DNA of 64,000 nt from Nitrospinaceae bacterium. GTDB lineage: Bacteria > Nitrospinota > Nitrospinia > Nitrospinales > Nitrospinaceae. The DNA is taken from contig JAHELC010000003.1 in NCBI GenBank assembly GCA_024644405.1, positions 62,001 to 126,000 on the forward strand. Reading direction: 5' to 3'. Of this stretch, positions 15,642 to 24,083 are shown piece by piece. The first letter of the stretch is position 1; every line of letters starts with the position of its first letter. The notes below the pieces were generated by a model that had not been told where the DNA came from, made no database searches, and saw only the letters and a program-made list of their open reading frames with translations. Made by a program: the position numbers and the translations under genes.

Positions 15642-15802
15642 CGGGCTAGCCCCCGCTGGCCGGGCAAGGCCCGGAGCAAATTTTACAATTGGAAACGCGC
15701 CCAAGGATCATCGCCAGCAGGTAACTGTCAGCAAATTGCCTCCGGCGCTAGCCGGCGTCATCCTGAACCTGTCGAAGGATGATAACTTGATGTAAAGGTC
15801 TC
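15642..15802. repeat. Intergenic stretch with palindromic repeat units
   Basis: Short palindromes follow one another: GCGGGCTAGCCCCCGC, GCCGGGCAAGGCCCGG, then GCAAATTGCCTCCGGCGCTAGCCGGCGTCA (15731-15760), then TCATCCTGAACCTGTCGAAGGATGA. The third unit has a relative at 18451-18478 and the fourth resembles 27547-27573. They look like REP-type interspersed repeats. No gene is seen here. Confidence 0.6.
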
Positions 15803-17182
15803 ATGCCCGATCCACAACTGCTGCCCCTCGGTGATTTCAAACCCTCGGATGAGTGGCAGACGCACGTCAACGCCATTTTCTACGGGATCAAGGGTCCCGC
15901 CATCCACCACCACTTTCAAACCTACGTCAGCCGCGATTTCCGCCTCGCCCATGCCCTGGCCGATGAGTTCCTAAAAGAGGTGCAGGAGCAGGGTCCGGCC
16001 GATGGCTCAATCACCGTGCAGGAGTGGGGTGTCGGCAACGGCAACCTGGCGGCGCGCTTCCTGTCGCGTCTAAAAGGCAATGATGCGGATCAAACCGTTT
16101 ATCCGCGCATCCACTACACGCTGTGCGACTACTCCGAGGAAATTCTGAACGGCGTGCGCGCCAATCCGAATCTACAGGAGCACGAAGGCCGTTATTTTTT
16201 GAAGCCGATGAACGCGGAAGCGCAGGACGACTCCGAGCCGCGCTCGGTGCATAAAATCATTTCCAACGAAATCTGGGACGACCTCGCGACATCCGTTCTG
16301 CTCAAAAACGACGGCATGCTGTACGAGGAATACCTGCAACCGCTGTTGCCGCCCAACATCCCGAACGTTCCCATGGAAACGTTTATCGAACAATTCACCG
16401 AAAAAGATCTGGACGCATTGAAAAACCATCCTCCGTTTCTGGAACAGATCGTGTGGGAACGCAGTTTCCAGCGTACCGATATTTCGGACTGGCCGTACGG
16501 TGCAGTCATCCTCAAACACCTGGAGCGGCTGGAGGACGAAATTCCCATTCCTGTCAACACCGGCGCGTTGCAAACCGTCGAGCGGGCGAAGCAACTGCTG
16601 GCCGAAAAAAATCTGGGGTACTCCTCGTTCGACTACGGCATGCTGTCGGATCACGAACTCAACTGGCGGGGCCGCCCCTATTACAAATTGTACGGCGGGC
16701 AGTACACCTCGATGGTGAATTTTCCGTTGATCGCGGAGGTGGCACAGTCCTTGGGATTCGCCAACGTTCAATGGGAGCATCAACACGATTTTGTAGGGCG
16801 CCATGTATCGGAGAAGGTGTTGAGCGCGCTGGAGCTGGTGCAGGTGCATCCTAAAATTTCGCGCATGGAACCGTGGGACGCGGACCTCCTGATGCTTCAA
16901 ACCCTGCAGGCGTTGAACGCCTCGTACCGCAGTCCTTACAAGAGCACAATGGATTATCCCGCCCTGCCCGGCACTCCCAAGAAACAGAGAAAACAGATCG
17001 CCGAACTGGCCAGGAACCTGAGCGCCACCGGTGTGCCGGATACCGTGGCTTACATCACTGAAAGCGAAGTCGAAGAATCATCCGGTCGACTCAAAAAACT
17101 CGGCTACGGCGAACGCGATTTAAAAGCCGCGTTCGACCGCTCCAGCCAGCCCATCGCCTTCGGCCACATGACGTTGCGGTAA
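15803..17182 (+). CDS. MidA-like SAM-dependent methyltransferase
   Basis: A 459-aa protein with a class I methyltransferase fold of the MidA/NDUFAF7 (DUF185) type. Motif I is EWGVGNGNLAARFL (about 73-86), followed by YTLCDYSEEIL (about 109), SNEIWDDL (about 154), YSSFDYGMLSDHEL (about 273) and RGRPYYKLYGGQYTSMVNFP (about 290), where family members read out a catalytic Asp-Tyr-Gly and substrate pocket. NDUFAF7 methylates an arginine in complex I; in bacteria the substrate is mostly unknown. About 110 extra residues follow the core, with a charged C-terminus. It lies between TPR and radical SAM genes on the same strand. Confidence 0.72.
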   Translation: MPDPQLLPLGDFKPSDEWQTHVNAIFYGIKGPAIHHHFQTYVSRDFRLAHALADEFLKEVQEQGPADGSITVQEWGVGNGNLAARFLSRLKGNDADQTVYPRIHYTLCDYSEEILNGVRANPNLQEHEGRYFLKPMNAEAQDDSEPRSVHKIISNEIWDDLATSVLLKNDGMLYEEYLQPLLPPNIPNVPMETFIEQFTEKDLDALKNHPPFLEQIVWERSFQRTDISDWPYGAVILKHLERLEDEIPIPVNTGALQTVERAKQLLAEKNLGYSSFDYGMLSDHELNWRGRPYYKLYGGQYTSMVNFPLIAEVAQSLGFANVQWEHQHDFVGRHVSEKVLSALELVQVHPKISRMEPWDADLLMLQTLQALNASYRSPYKSTMDYPALPGTPKKQRKQIAELARNLSATGVPDTVAYITESEVEESSGRLKKLGYGERDLKAAFDRSSQPIAFGHMTLR

Positions 17183-17303
17183 ACAGCCCCCTCCCTTTGG
17201 CCTTTTTCACTTAGTCCCCACGAAATTTCATCGTTTCAAACTCCCAATGCGGGGTGGGAACGGGTATGATGTGGGGTAATCACTCTTTTGGGATGTTTTT
17301 GTT

Positions 17304-18323
17304 ATGCTCAGTATTTTTGTCGAGGTCAGTTGCGGTCGCTACCTGAAGGACGAGTGCACCTTCTGCCATGTCTACGAACCGCTCATGCAGATGCCGAAGT
17401 CCGACTGGCACCTGACCCCCGCCCAGGCGCAATTGATGGCGGATAAAATCAAGCAGGTGGAAGTGCTGAACACCCTGGCCCAGCACGAGATCAACCTGAC
17501 CGGCGGCGAGGCCTCGCAGAATCCGGACATCGTCGACATCTTCAAGATCTTCAAAACCGTCACCCCCAACGTCTGCCTGCACACCAACCTCGACATCAAG
17601 TCGGAAGAAACCAAACGCTGGCAGAAGCTGGTAGAGATCATGCAACTCGGCGGGCGTATCGACATCACCCTCTACCCGACGGTGTGGCACGAGCGGCAGA
17701 AACCGTTACTCCGAGAGATGATGACCCTGCAGAACAAGCTACTCGTTAACGTCGTTTTCGAATCGGTGACCGATCTCGCCATGCAGTTGGGTCTGCTGGT
17801 GGATTTTTACCGTGACCTGAAACCGGAGGTGCCGGAGATCGCCACCCTACTGAACGAATACCTCGGCAAGGTCCAATACCTGGCGGAGAACAACCCGGAT
17901 TGCGACGAGACGATTTACACGACGCACATGGGAGATACCGGATCGTTCACCCGCTCGGGGGATTTTATTTTCGGCATCAATTTACTGCCGGCGTTCGGGA
18001 TGGATGAGTCGGGGCGGCGCGCCATGACGTCCAATCCCTTTCCGAAAAATCCTTACATGCTGGAATGTGTGGCGGCGCGGGGATCGATTGAAATCATGAC
18101 GGTCCAGCAGAACGGCAACATGACGCCCTGCTGTGACGTCGGCAATTTAAAATGCCTGCCGACGTTCGGCAATTTGTTTGAGGATTCGCCGCAGGAAATA
18201 GAACAAAAATTCGAGGCATCGCGCCAAAAAATAGAGGCGGGGATTCATAAGAACAAGGCTAACCTGAAAACCGAGAACGCCGGACAATGGGTGGAAGAAG
18301 GCATCCCGCCCTATTGCGTCTAA
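17304..18323 (+). CDS. Radical SAM protein with atypical CX7CX2C motif and C-terminal Cys
   Basis: A 339-aa protein. The N-terminus reads VEVSCGRYLKDECTFCHVY (about residues 6-24): the three cluster-binding cysteines are spaced CX7CX2C in place of CX3CX2C. The SAM-contacting motif is LTGGEAS near residue 65. A Cys-rich C-terminal part (TPCCDVGNLKC near 273-283 and the terminal PPYCV) recalls SPASM-type auxiliary cluster ligands. No membrane segment. The substrate is unknown; SPASM relatives often modify peptides. The ATG has only a weak Shine-Dalgarno site. It is the last gene of the plus-strand group starting at 12592. Confidence 0.75.
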   Translation: MLSIFVEVSCGRYLKDECTFCHVYEPLMQMPKSDWHLTPAQAQLMADKIKQVEVLNTLAQHEINLTGGEASQNPDIVDIFKIFKTVTPNVCLHTNLDIKSEETKRWQKLVEIMQLGGRIDITLYPTVWHERQKPLLREMMTLQNKLLVNVVFESVTDLAMQLGLLVDFYRDLKPEVPEIATLLNEYLGKVQYLAENNPDCDETIYTTHMGDTGSFTRSGDFIFGINLLPAFGMDESGRRAMTSNPFPKNPYMLECVAARGSIEIMTVQQNGNMTPCCDVGNLKCLPTFGNLFEDSPQEIEQKFEASRQKIEAGIHKNKANLKTENAGQWVEEGIPPYCV

Positions 18324-18370
18324 CCCGGCGGAGTGCCTCCGCTTGCAATTTTAAAAACTTCGACCGGATC

Positions 18371-18418
18371 ATTAAAATAAAAAACGGCGGGACCCTGATC
18401 AGCATCAGAGTTCCCGCC
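18371..18418 (-). terminator. Rho-independent terminator after the second NHL gene
   Basis: On the minus strand, GGCGGGA (from 18418) pairs with TCCCGCC (to 18386) around an inner CTGAT/ATCAG pairing, then GTTTTTTATTTT follows. It ends the minus-strand gene that stops at 18476. In the plus direction the tail is less T-rich. Confidence 0.85.
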
Positions 18419-18450
18419 ATAATAAAATTCTATCAGTAATCAGTCCCGGA

Positions 18451-18478
18451 GAAATTTGCTCCGGCGCTTCGCCGGTCA
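18451..18478. repeat. Palindromic repeat unit related to 15731-15760
   Basis: GAAATTTGCTCCGGCGCTTC followed by GCCGGTCA matches GCAAATTGCCTCCGGCGCTA followed by GCCGGCGTCA with few changes. Both contain a CCGGCG palindrome and occur between genes; this one runs into the last codon of the NHL gene. Confidence 0.5.
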
Positions 18479-20002
18479 GGCCAGTTCTTTGGGAGCCTCT
18501 TCGTCTTCTTCCTCGTCATCCATGAAATCGTCATCGTGGCCCATGAGCAGTTCGGGATCCTCGATGGCCGGATGATCGATCTCTTCCTGACTGCCCTCTT
18601 TGCTGAAATCCGGGAGTTCTTCCCAGATCACGACCCGGGAATTTCCCCGGTCACAGATATAGAGTTTTCCAATATCCTCTTCATCTTCCGGGTCCTCGTC
18701 GATAAACATACCGTAAGGATCGTTGAGGGAGCATTCAGAGGCCTCGCCGCCCCGGTTGAACTTGTGTCCGGAGAAAGTGTTCTGGCCGATCACCAGGTCC
18801 GCCGGCTGACCGTTCTCGGTCGGCAGTTCCTTCCAAACCAGGACCCGGTTGTTGCCGGAGTCTGACACAAACAGTCCCTTGCGGCCGAACACCACGTCAG
18901 TGGGGAAATACATGCTGCCCGCATCGCACCGTTTCATGCCCATGCCGGAATTGACCTCGCGGCTGTAGAAATCCTTTTGACCCAACACCAGGTCCGCGGG
19001 TACGCCGTTGTTCGAGGGCAGTTTATTCCAGATCAGGACGCGGTTGTTGCCCTGGTCCACTACAAACACTTTTCCGGTTTCCGCATGGTAGAAAGCGGAG
19101 GTGGGAAAACTCAACGTTTCCGGAGTCACATTGTCGAAATCGCCGCGGTTGGGCTCGCGTTCGTCCATGCCGAATTGTCCCAGGCAGACATCGGCGTTCC
19201 AACCATCATTGAAAGGAATTTTTTGCCAGATCAGAATCCGGTGATTGTCCTTGTCCGCCACGATGACATGCTGGTCGTCGCCGGAACGGATGGAGAAGGG
19301 GAAAAACAGGGATCCCGACCCAACCAGCCCACGCCGGTTGGCTTCACCGCATTCCAGATTGTCCTGGCCCAGAACGAGACCCGGAACTTCACCATCCTCG
19401 GAGGGCAGGCCGTTCCAGCGCAGGACACGATGGTTGCCGCTGTCGGACACGTAGAGTTTGCCGTCAATGACGGAAACCCCCGCCGGTGACGAGATGGTGT
19501 CTTCTTCCGGTTTACTGATGGTGAAACCTTCCAGGTTTTCATCACCCAGGCCGGAAGTCATTTCGTCGAGTGTGGTGCTGATACCGCGGTTTTCCAGACA
19601 GTCGGAGAAATCCTCCTGGCCCAGTACAATACTGGCGGGTTCGCCGTTTTCTTCGGGAAACTGGTTCCAGACCAGGACCCGGTGGTTGCCCCAATCGCTC
19701 ACAAACAGCATGTCACCATAGCGGCAGATGAATTGCGGTTCGGAAAGAGTGTTGTCGCCGGGATCGTCGGCCCCGCGGTTGGCTTCGCGGGTGGAAAAGT
19801 CGCCCTGGCCGATAACCATAATGGCGCCGATTTCCTTCTCTTCATCTTCCTCACCTTCGATCTCATCGAATTCATCCATTTCCTCTTCAGTGAGGGCATC
19901 TTCTTCGATTTCCTCTTCTTCTACCGCTTCGAGCCCTTCTTCGGCCACTTCGGTGGCCTCATCCTTGAGCTCTTCTTCTTTTTTGACCTGGTCTTCAGAC
20001 AT
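18476..20002 (-). CDS. NHL-type beta-propeller with strongly acidic N-terminus
   Basis: A 508-aa protein. About 60 N-terminal residues are dominated by Glu/Asp (EEEEIEEDALTEEEMDEFDE). Then come about six long repeats, each with V(S/A)D-x-GN(H/N)RVL-x-W and an intervening VLGQ-x-(D/N)-x-x-x-x-x-NRG: for example VSDWGNHRVLVWNQFP, VSDSGNHRVLRWNGLP, VVDQGNNRVLIWNKLP and ICDRGNSRVVIWEELP. The tail is again acidic (DDDFMDDEEEDEEAP). No signal peptide. The ATG at 20002 is preferred over a GTG at 20011 because GAGGTG sits eight bases before it. The role is unknown; it resembles the NHL protein at 10441 in plan but not in repeat length. Confidence 0.85.
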   Translation of the reverse strand: MSEDQVKKEEELKDEATEVAEEGLEAVEEEEIEEDALTEEEMDEFDEIEGEEDEEKEIGAIMVIGQGDFSTREANRGADDPGDNTLSEPQFICRYGDMLFVSDWGNHRVLVWNQFPEENGEPASIVLGQEDFSDCLENRGISTTLDEMTSGLGDENLEGFTISKPEEDTISSPAGVSVIDGKLYVSDSGNHRVLRWNGLPSEDGEVPGLVLGQDNLECGEANRRGLVGSGSLFFPFSIRSGDDQHVIVADKDNHRILIWQKIPFNDGWNADVCLGQFGMDEREPNRGDFDNVTPETLSFPTSAFYHAETGKVFVVDQGNNRVLIWNKLPSNNGVPADLVLGQKDFYSREVNSGMGMKRCDAGSMYFPTDVVFGRKGLFVSDSGNNRVLVWKELPTENGQPADLVIGQNTFSGHKFNRGGEASECSLNDPYGMFIDEDPEDEEDIGKLYICDRGNSRVVIWEELPDFSKEGSQEEIDHPAIEDPELLMGHDDDFMDDEEEDEEAPKELA

Positions 20003-20124
20003 CGAACCCACCTCTTTTAAAACTTAATAAATGGCTCAACCGGCCGAAAACTCTCGAGTCCCCGGATACCGGTGAATATAAAATTGTCAATGTACTGTAT
20101 TAATATCCCATACCGGGGTTTCGA

Positions 20125-21714
20125 TCAAGGTAAATTCAACCTTTGCCACATGGAAACCATCTTTCTACCATTGCGGTCCTGATAGGCTCCATCCCACACC
20201 GCAAAGGCGATCAGGATGGGCTGTTTCTTTCTGAACTTCACGTCCCACTTGTTGAGAGACTTTAAAGACCGACGAAAAACCACGTGCCACTGGCCATCTT
20301 TCCAGATCCCCTGGCCGATAATATTCTGCTTGGTTTTCGGTTGTGGGGTCAGCGTGCCGAACCCTTCAGCGTTCAATTCCTCGATGGGCACATTGCGGAA
20401 GGGGTTCAGGGACTCGACCGGGTTCACCTCGCCGCCGAAAATCATGACGTCCATATCCATGCCCTTGGTCGCATATTCCAGTTCCTCTTTGGTTTCGATC
20501 TCCGATTGCCAGTCGGCGCGCCATTGCCAGATGTTGACCGGCTTGGACCGGTTGCCCATTCCAAAGAACGGTTCGTTGTGACCATGGGTGTGCAGCAGCA
20601 CGTCACCCAGGGCGAATTCCAGCGCCACCGCGTCTTTGAAATCCTGATGGCGGCTGGAGGTCCGGTTGGCGACCGGATCGTCCCACACCACCCGGATGGC
20701 GATTTCCTTGTCGTTGACGACCGACTGAAACCGCACCCGGTTGACGGGATTTTTGCGGGCATTCAGCGCGATCAACTGCACGTCGTGGCTGGGTACGTCA
20801 TTCCAGAGCGGGCTTTCCGGATCGTCTACAATCTTTTGATCAGTTTTTTTGGAATAAAGATCGATTTCAAACTCGGCCTTCTGGAGCGTGTCCAGCTGGA
20901 TTTTGGACCGGACATAGGCCACCAGGTCCCAGCGTTCGGTATCGGTCAAATGACTGAACGATTTCATGGGGGTGCCGTCGATGCCGGTGGTCAGGGTCAT
21001 AAACAGATCCCGTTTTTCATAGCCGAATTTATTGATGTTGGGGTTGGTCAAATCGTAGACAAAGGCCCGGTGATCCCAGATGTCATACAGGGTGTCGGCC
21101 ATCGGTCCGCCGCCTTTAAGGTCGGTGCCGTGACAGCGGGAACATCGCATCTCCTGGTACACCTGCTCGCCTCTTTTTATGGAGTCGGGGGTCGTGGCAG
21201 GTGTGGGACCGGGTTCGATCGGCTTTTTGGGTCTCTCCGTTTTGAACCGGCTCGAAAAACTTTTGAGGTATTCCACGACCGCCCAGGTCTCGTCGTCGGT
21301 CAGGGCCGATTCCCAGGCCGGCATGGCGGTTCCCTTGATGCCCTTGCTGATGGTTTTGAAGATATCGGAGTCGAGCGGCAGGGAACCGGACGGGGTGGAG
21401 CGGTGTTTGAATACGCCTTTGCGGAAATCGCGCGGCCAAGGGTACAGGTAGGCCATCGCCTTGCCGCCGCCGTTGCCGTCTTCGCCGTGGCAGAACGTGC
21501 ACATGTGCTTGTACACGGTTGCGCCGATGGTTTTGCTGGTCTGCGTTCCGTGACCTTGATGACCCTCGGGGTCGTCGGTGTGGGCATACAGCCAACCGCT
21601 ATCCGGTCCGATAAACCCGAGAACCAGGGCGGCGACCAGAAGGCTCGGCAAAAAAAGACTTCTAACGGACCTGTATTTGGGGTTTCGATAAGGTGTATAA
21701 GGTTTCATTACCAT
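20125..21714 (-). CDS. Dihaem cytochrome c with EB_dh-type haem domain (NxrC-like)
   Basis: A 529-aa exported protein. After a hydrophobic signal (about 20-37), two cytochrome c domains carry CTFCH (72-76) and CSRCH (191-195), each followed by a candidate Met ligand region (GTAMPAWE near 129 and GTPMKSFS near 245). The C-terminal part (about 285-529) resembles the ethylbenzene dehydrogenase gamma-subunit haem-binding domain, with LALEFALG-like and AFAVWDGAYQDRNG segments. This domain occurs in gamma subunits of type II DMSO-reductase-family enzymes, including candidate nitrite oxidoreductase NxrC. It probably passes electrons from a periplasmic molybdoenzyme to cytochromes. The start overlaps the upstream gene by 53 bases, so coupling is likely; a second ATG at 21708 is possible. 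Confidence 0.72.
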   Translation of the reverse strand: MVMKPYTPYRNPKYRSVRSLFLPSLLVAALVLGFIGPDSGWLYAHTDDPEGHQGHGTQTSKTIGATVYKHMCTFCHGEDGNGGGKAMAYLYPWPRDFRKGVFKHRSTPSGSLPLDSDIFKTISKGIKGTAMPAWESALTDDETWAVVEYLKSFSSRFKTERPKKPIEPGPTPATTPDSIKRGEQVYQEMRCSRCHGTDLKGGGPMADTLYDIWDHRAFVYDLTNPNINKFGYEKRDLFMTLTTGIDGTPMKSFSHLTDTERWDLVAYVRSKIQLDTLQKAEFEIDLYSKKTDQKIVDDPESPLWNDVPSHDVQLIALNARKNPVNRVRFQSVVNDKEIAIRVVWDDPVANRTSSRHQDFKDAVALEFALGDVLLHTHGHNEPFFGMGNRSKPVNIWQWRADWQSEIETKEELEYATKGMDMDVMIFGGEVNPVESLNPFRNVPIEELNAEGFGTLTPQPKTKQNIIGQGIWKDGQWHVVFRRSLKSLNKWDVKFRKKQPILIAFAVWDGAYQDRNGRKMVSMWQRLNLP

Positions 21715-22162
21715 TCAAACCATCTTCAGCAACATCGATCCATATATTCGTGCAATTGCGGCGGTAGTCGACCCCCATACAGTAAAACAGGGGATACTTT
21801 GAGGTGAAATAAATCACCGGTTTGGAAACGTATACCGTCAGATGGTCGATTCTCGCACTCTGGATCGCGTCCTGGATGGACATTTTTTCGCTGGATCCCT
21901 TCCGGATGATCTTGCGAATGACCTGGTAATCGAGCTTTCCATCCAAATTCAGATCGTAATAGGTGGCGATCAAGCCGGGAATACTGATCAATTCCCATCC
22001 GCGGTAGGAAGGGTCCGCCCATCCCGGTTCCTTGGGAATCTGCACTTCACCGGACTTTTTGGGTAAAGGAGAGAAGGGGCCCTGGGCGTATGCCGGACTT
22101 TTGAACCCCATCATGTGAATCAGAACCAGTCCCACAAGGAAACCGGCAGACTGTACCTTCAT
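21662..22162 (-). CDS. Secreted protein of unknown function upstream of the NxrC-like gene
   Basis: A 166-aa protein with a signal peptide (MKVQSAGFLVGLVLIHMMGF, cleavage near AYA). The mature part has YYDLNLDGKLDYQVIRKI (about 69-86), an EF-hand-like D-x-N-x-D-G-x-x-D segment that could bind calcium, and two Cys (FYCMGVDYRRNCTNIW). I recognise no family. It ends 53 bases inside the following cytochrome gene, so the two are probably made together and may act together in the periplasm. Confidence 0.7.
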   Translation of the reverse strand: MKVQSAGFLVGLVLIHMMGFKSPAYAQGPFSPLPKKSGEVQIPKEPGWADPSYRGWELISIPGLIATYYDLNLDGKLDYQVIRKIIRKGSSEKMSIQDAIQSARIDHLTVYVSKPVIYFTSKYPLFYCMGVDYRRNCTNIWIDVAEDGLNGNETLYTLSKPQIQVR

Positions 22163-22354
22163 CCCAATGCTCCAGTAAATTCACCCCCCAATACGTCAAT
22201 TAAAGCCTAAGATCCCAAAGTACCACACTTTCCAGAGCAAAGAAAAGAATATAAAAAACTGCCCGCACCACTCTAAGTAACTGTATTTTAACAATTTAAA
22301 AAAATGCCTGCCGGCGGTCGGCCAACCTAAACATCCCTGTATATCCTTAATGGA

Positions 22355-23098
22355 TTACGGTGCAGGGGTGTTATACAGCCGATCTGATACTTCAGGGGTG
22401 AGTCCTTCGGGTGGGCCGTCGTAGACGATTTCTCCGGAGTGCATGGCGATGAGGCGCAGGCCGTATTCGCGCGCGAGTTCCGGCAGGTGCAGGTTGCACA
22501 GCACGGTCACGCCGTCTTCCCGGTTGATGCGGCGCAGGATGTCGAGGATGGTGCGGGAGGTGGCGGGGTCGAGGCTGGCCACCGGCTCGTCGGCGAGAAT
22601 AATTTTCGGTTGCTGCATCAGGGCGCGGGCAATGCCCACTCGCTGCTGCTGGCCGCCGCTCAATTGATCCGCCCGCTGCCCGGCCTTCTCGCCGATCTCC
22701 ATGCGCTCCAGGTGATGGTGTGCCGCGGCGATCTCGTCTTGCGCAAAATAATTGATCAATGCCGACCAGGCGGACGTTCGGCCCAGGGCTCCGGCCAACA
22801 CATTGGTCCGGACCGACAACCGCGACACAAGGTTGTAGTTCTGAAAAATCATCCCGATGTTTTGGCGTTGGGACCGCAGACGTTTGCCGTCCATTGCAGT
22901 CACTTCCTGATCTTCGAAAAAGATTTTGCCCGAAGTCGGTTCCACAAGGCGGTTGATGCATCGCAGGAGGGTGGATTTACCGGCGCCGCTTTTGCCGAGG
23001 ATGACCACAAACTCCCCAGCTTCAAATTTCAGCGAAACATTATTCAGAGCGCGGGTGCCATCGCCATAAATTTTGGTTACCTGTTCGAGACGCAACAT
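22355..23098 (-). CDS. phnC: Phosphonate-type ABC transporter ATP-binding protein
   Basis: A 247-aa ATPase with Walker A GKSGAGKST (about 35-43), Q-loop FQNYNLVSRLSV, signature LSGGQQQR (about 144-151), Walker B IILADEP (about 165-171) and the switch His in CNLHLPE. The MIFQNYNLVSRLSVRTNVL segment is typical of PhnC. It lies 11 bases after the PhnD-like gene on the same strand. No permease gene (phnE) follows: the next 190 bases downstream are non-coding and are followed by the secreted-protein gene that starts at 22162. The true substrate may be phosphate, phosphite, phosphonate or another oxyanion. Confidence 0.87.
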   Translation of the reverse strand: MLRLEQVTKIYGDGTRALNNVSLKFEAGEFVVILGKSGAGKSTLLRCINRLVEPTSGKIFFEDQEVTAMDGKRLRSQRQNIGMIFQNYNLVSRLSVRTNVLAGALGRTSAWSALINYFAQDEIAAAHHHLERMEIGEKAGQRADQLSGGQQQRVGIARALMQQPKIILADEPVASLDPATSRTILDILRRINREDGVTVLCNLHLPELAREYGLRLIAMHSGEIVYDGPPEGLTPEVSDRLYNTPAP

Positions 23099-23109
23099 AA
23101 CAGTCTTTT

Positions 23110-24024
23110 CTAGGGGTTGGCTTTTTTCAAATCCAGGTGGAGCAGGCGGCCCGCCTCGCGCACCGGATCGAAAAACGCGTCGAAATCCATGAGCCCACTG
23201 ACCCCGTACAGCCGTTTGAAGACACGACTGCCTTCCGGCGTCTTCACCAATTGCATCAGGCCGGTTTTGATTTTCTGCCTGAGGGCCGGAGCGAGGTCCT
23301 TTCTGGCAGATATCGTGTCGTTGGGAATGTCTTTGGTGTAGGCAATCACGCGGAGCCTGCTGAACACTTCCGGATACGTTTTGGCGACGGTGGCGCGGGC
23401 ATCATCATACGTCGCTCCGGCGTCGACCTCCCCTTTGAGGACGGACAGGATCACCGCGTTGTGCGATCCGGCAAACAGGGACTGAGAAAACAGCTGGTCG
23501 GGATTCAGTCCTTTCGACAACAGCAGGGACTTCGGGTACAGGTGGCCGGAGGTGGAAGCGGGATCCACGAACGCGAATTTTTTTCCTTTCAAGTCGGACA
23601 ACCTGTGGATGTTACTGTCGGCACGAACGATAATCTGTCCCCGATAAAACGGACTGCCAAAGCGAACGACGATCAGCAATAAATCGACATCGTATTTCTG
23701 TTTCGCCAGCACGTAGGAAAAAGAGGCGAGCCATCCGATATCCACTTTGCCGGCACCCATGGCCTCGATCACCGCGGCATAGCTGGAGGCGATCGAGGTT
23801 TTGAAATGCAGGCCGGTGATTTTCTGCAGGCGACGGGCGATCTCCTCGCCGCCTTCCAGAATGGTCTGTGCTTCGCCGGAAGGCACGAACATCATGCGAA
23901 TCGGGTGTTGCACTGTACCCAGCCGGTCTTCGGCGAATACCAGGGCTGGATGAACAAGTGACAGGACCAGAACCCAGGTTCCGGCTTTCAAAAACGATAT
24001 TAGGGTTGGACTCGGTTGCCGCAT
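23110..24024 (-). CDS. phnD: PhnD-type phosphate/phosphonate substrate-binding protein
   Basis: A 304-aa periplasmic binding protein with a signal peptide (FLKAGTWVLVLSLVHPALVF, cleavage near AED). Family features are MMFVPSGEAQTILEGG (about 45), GKVDIGWLASFSYVLA (about 92), FVDPASTSGHLYPKSLL (about 151), AGSHNAVILSVLKGEVDAGA (about 184) and IPNDTISARKDL (about 232). The ATG at 24024 has GGAGAG four bases upstream; a GTG four codons earlier is less likely. Forms a two-gene unit with phnC and lacks a nearby permease. Several PhnD-like proteins in nitrifiers might bind other anions, so the ligand is open. Confidence 0.85.
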   Translation of the reverse strand: MRQPSPTLISFLKAGTWVLVLSLVHPALVFAEDRLGTVQHPIRMMFVPSGEAQTILEGGEEIARRLQKITGLHFKTSIASSYAAVIEAMGAGKVDIGWLASFSYVLAKQKYDVDLLLIVVRFGSPFYRGQIIVRADSNIHRLSDLKGKKFAFVDPASTSGHLYPKSLLLSKGLNPDQLFSQSLFAGSHNAVILSVLKGEVDAGATYDDARATVAKTYPEVFSRLRVIAYTKDIPNDTISARKDLAPALRQKIKTGLMQLVKTPEGSRVFKRLYGVSGLMDFDAFFDPVREAGRLLHLDLKKANP

Positions 24025-24083
24025 CGTTCTCTCCACTTGTTTCGAGGAACGTTACCATACCGGATTTTCAGAAAACAGACATA

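Noticed and set aside
20284-21807. A 507-codon open frame opposite the NxrC-like cytochrome
   Set aside because: The cytochrome has two CxxCH motifs, a signal peptide and a domain match; the opposite frame shows none.
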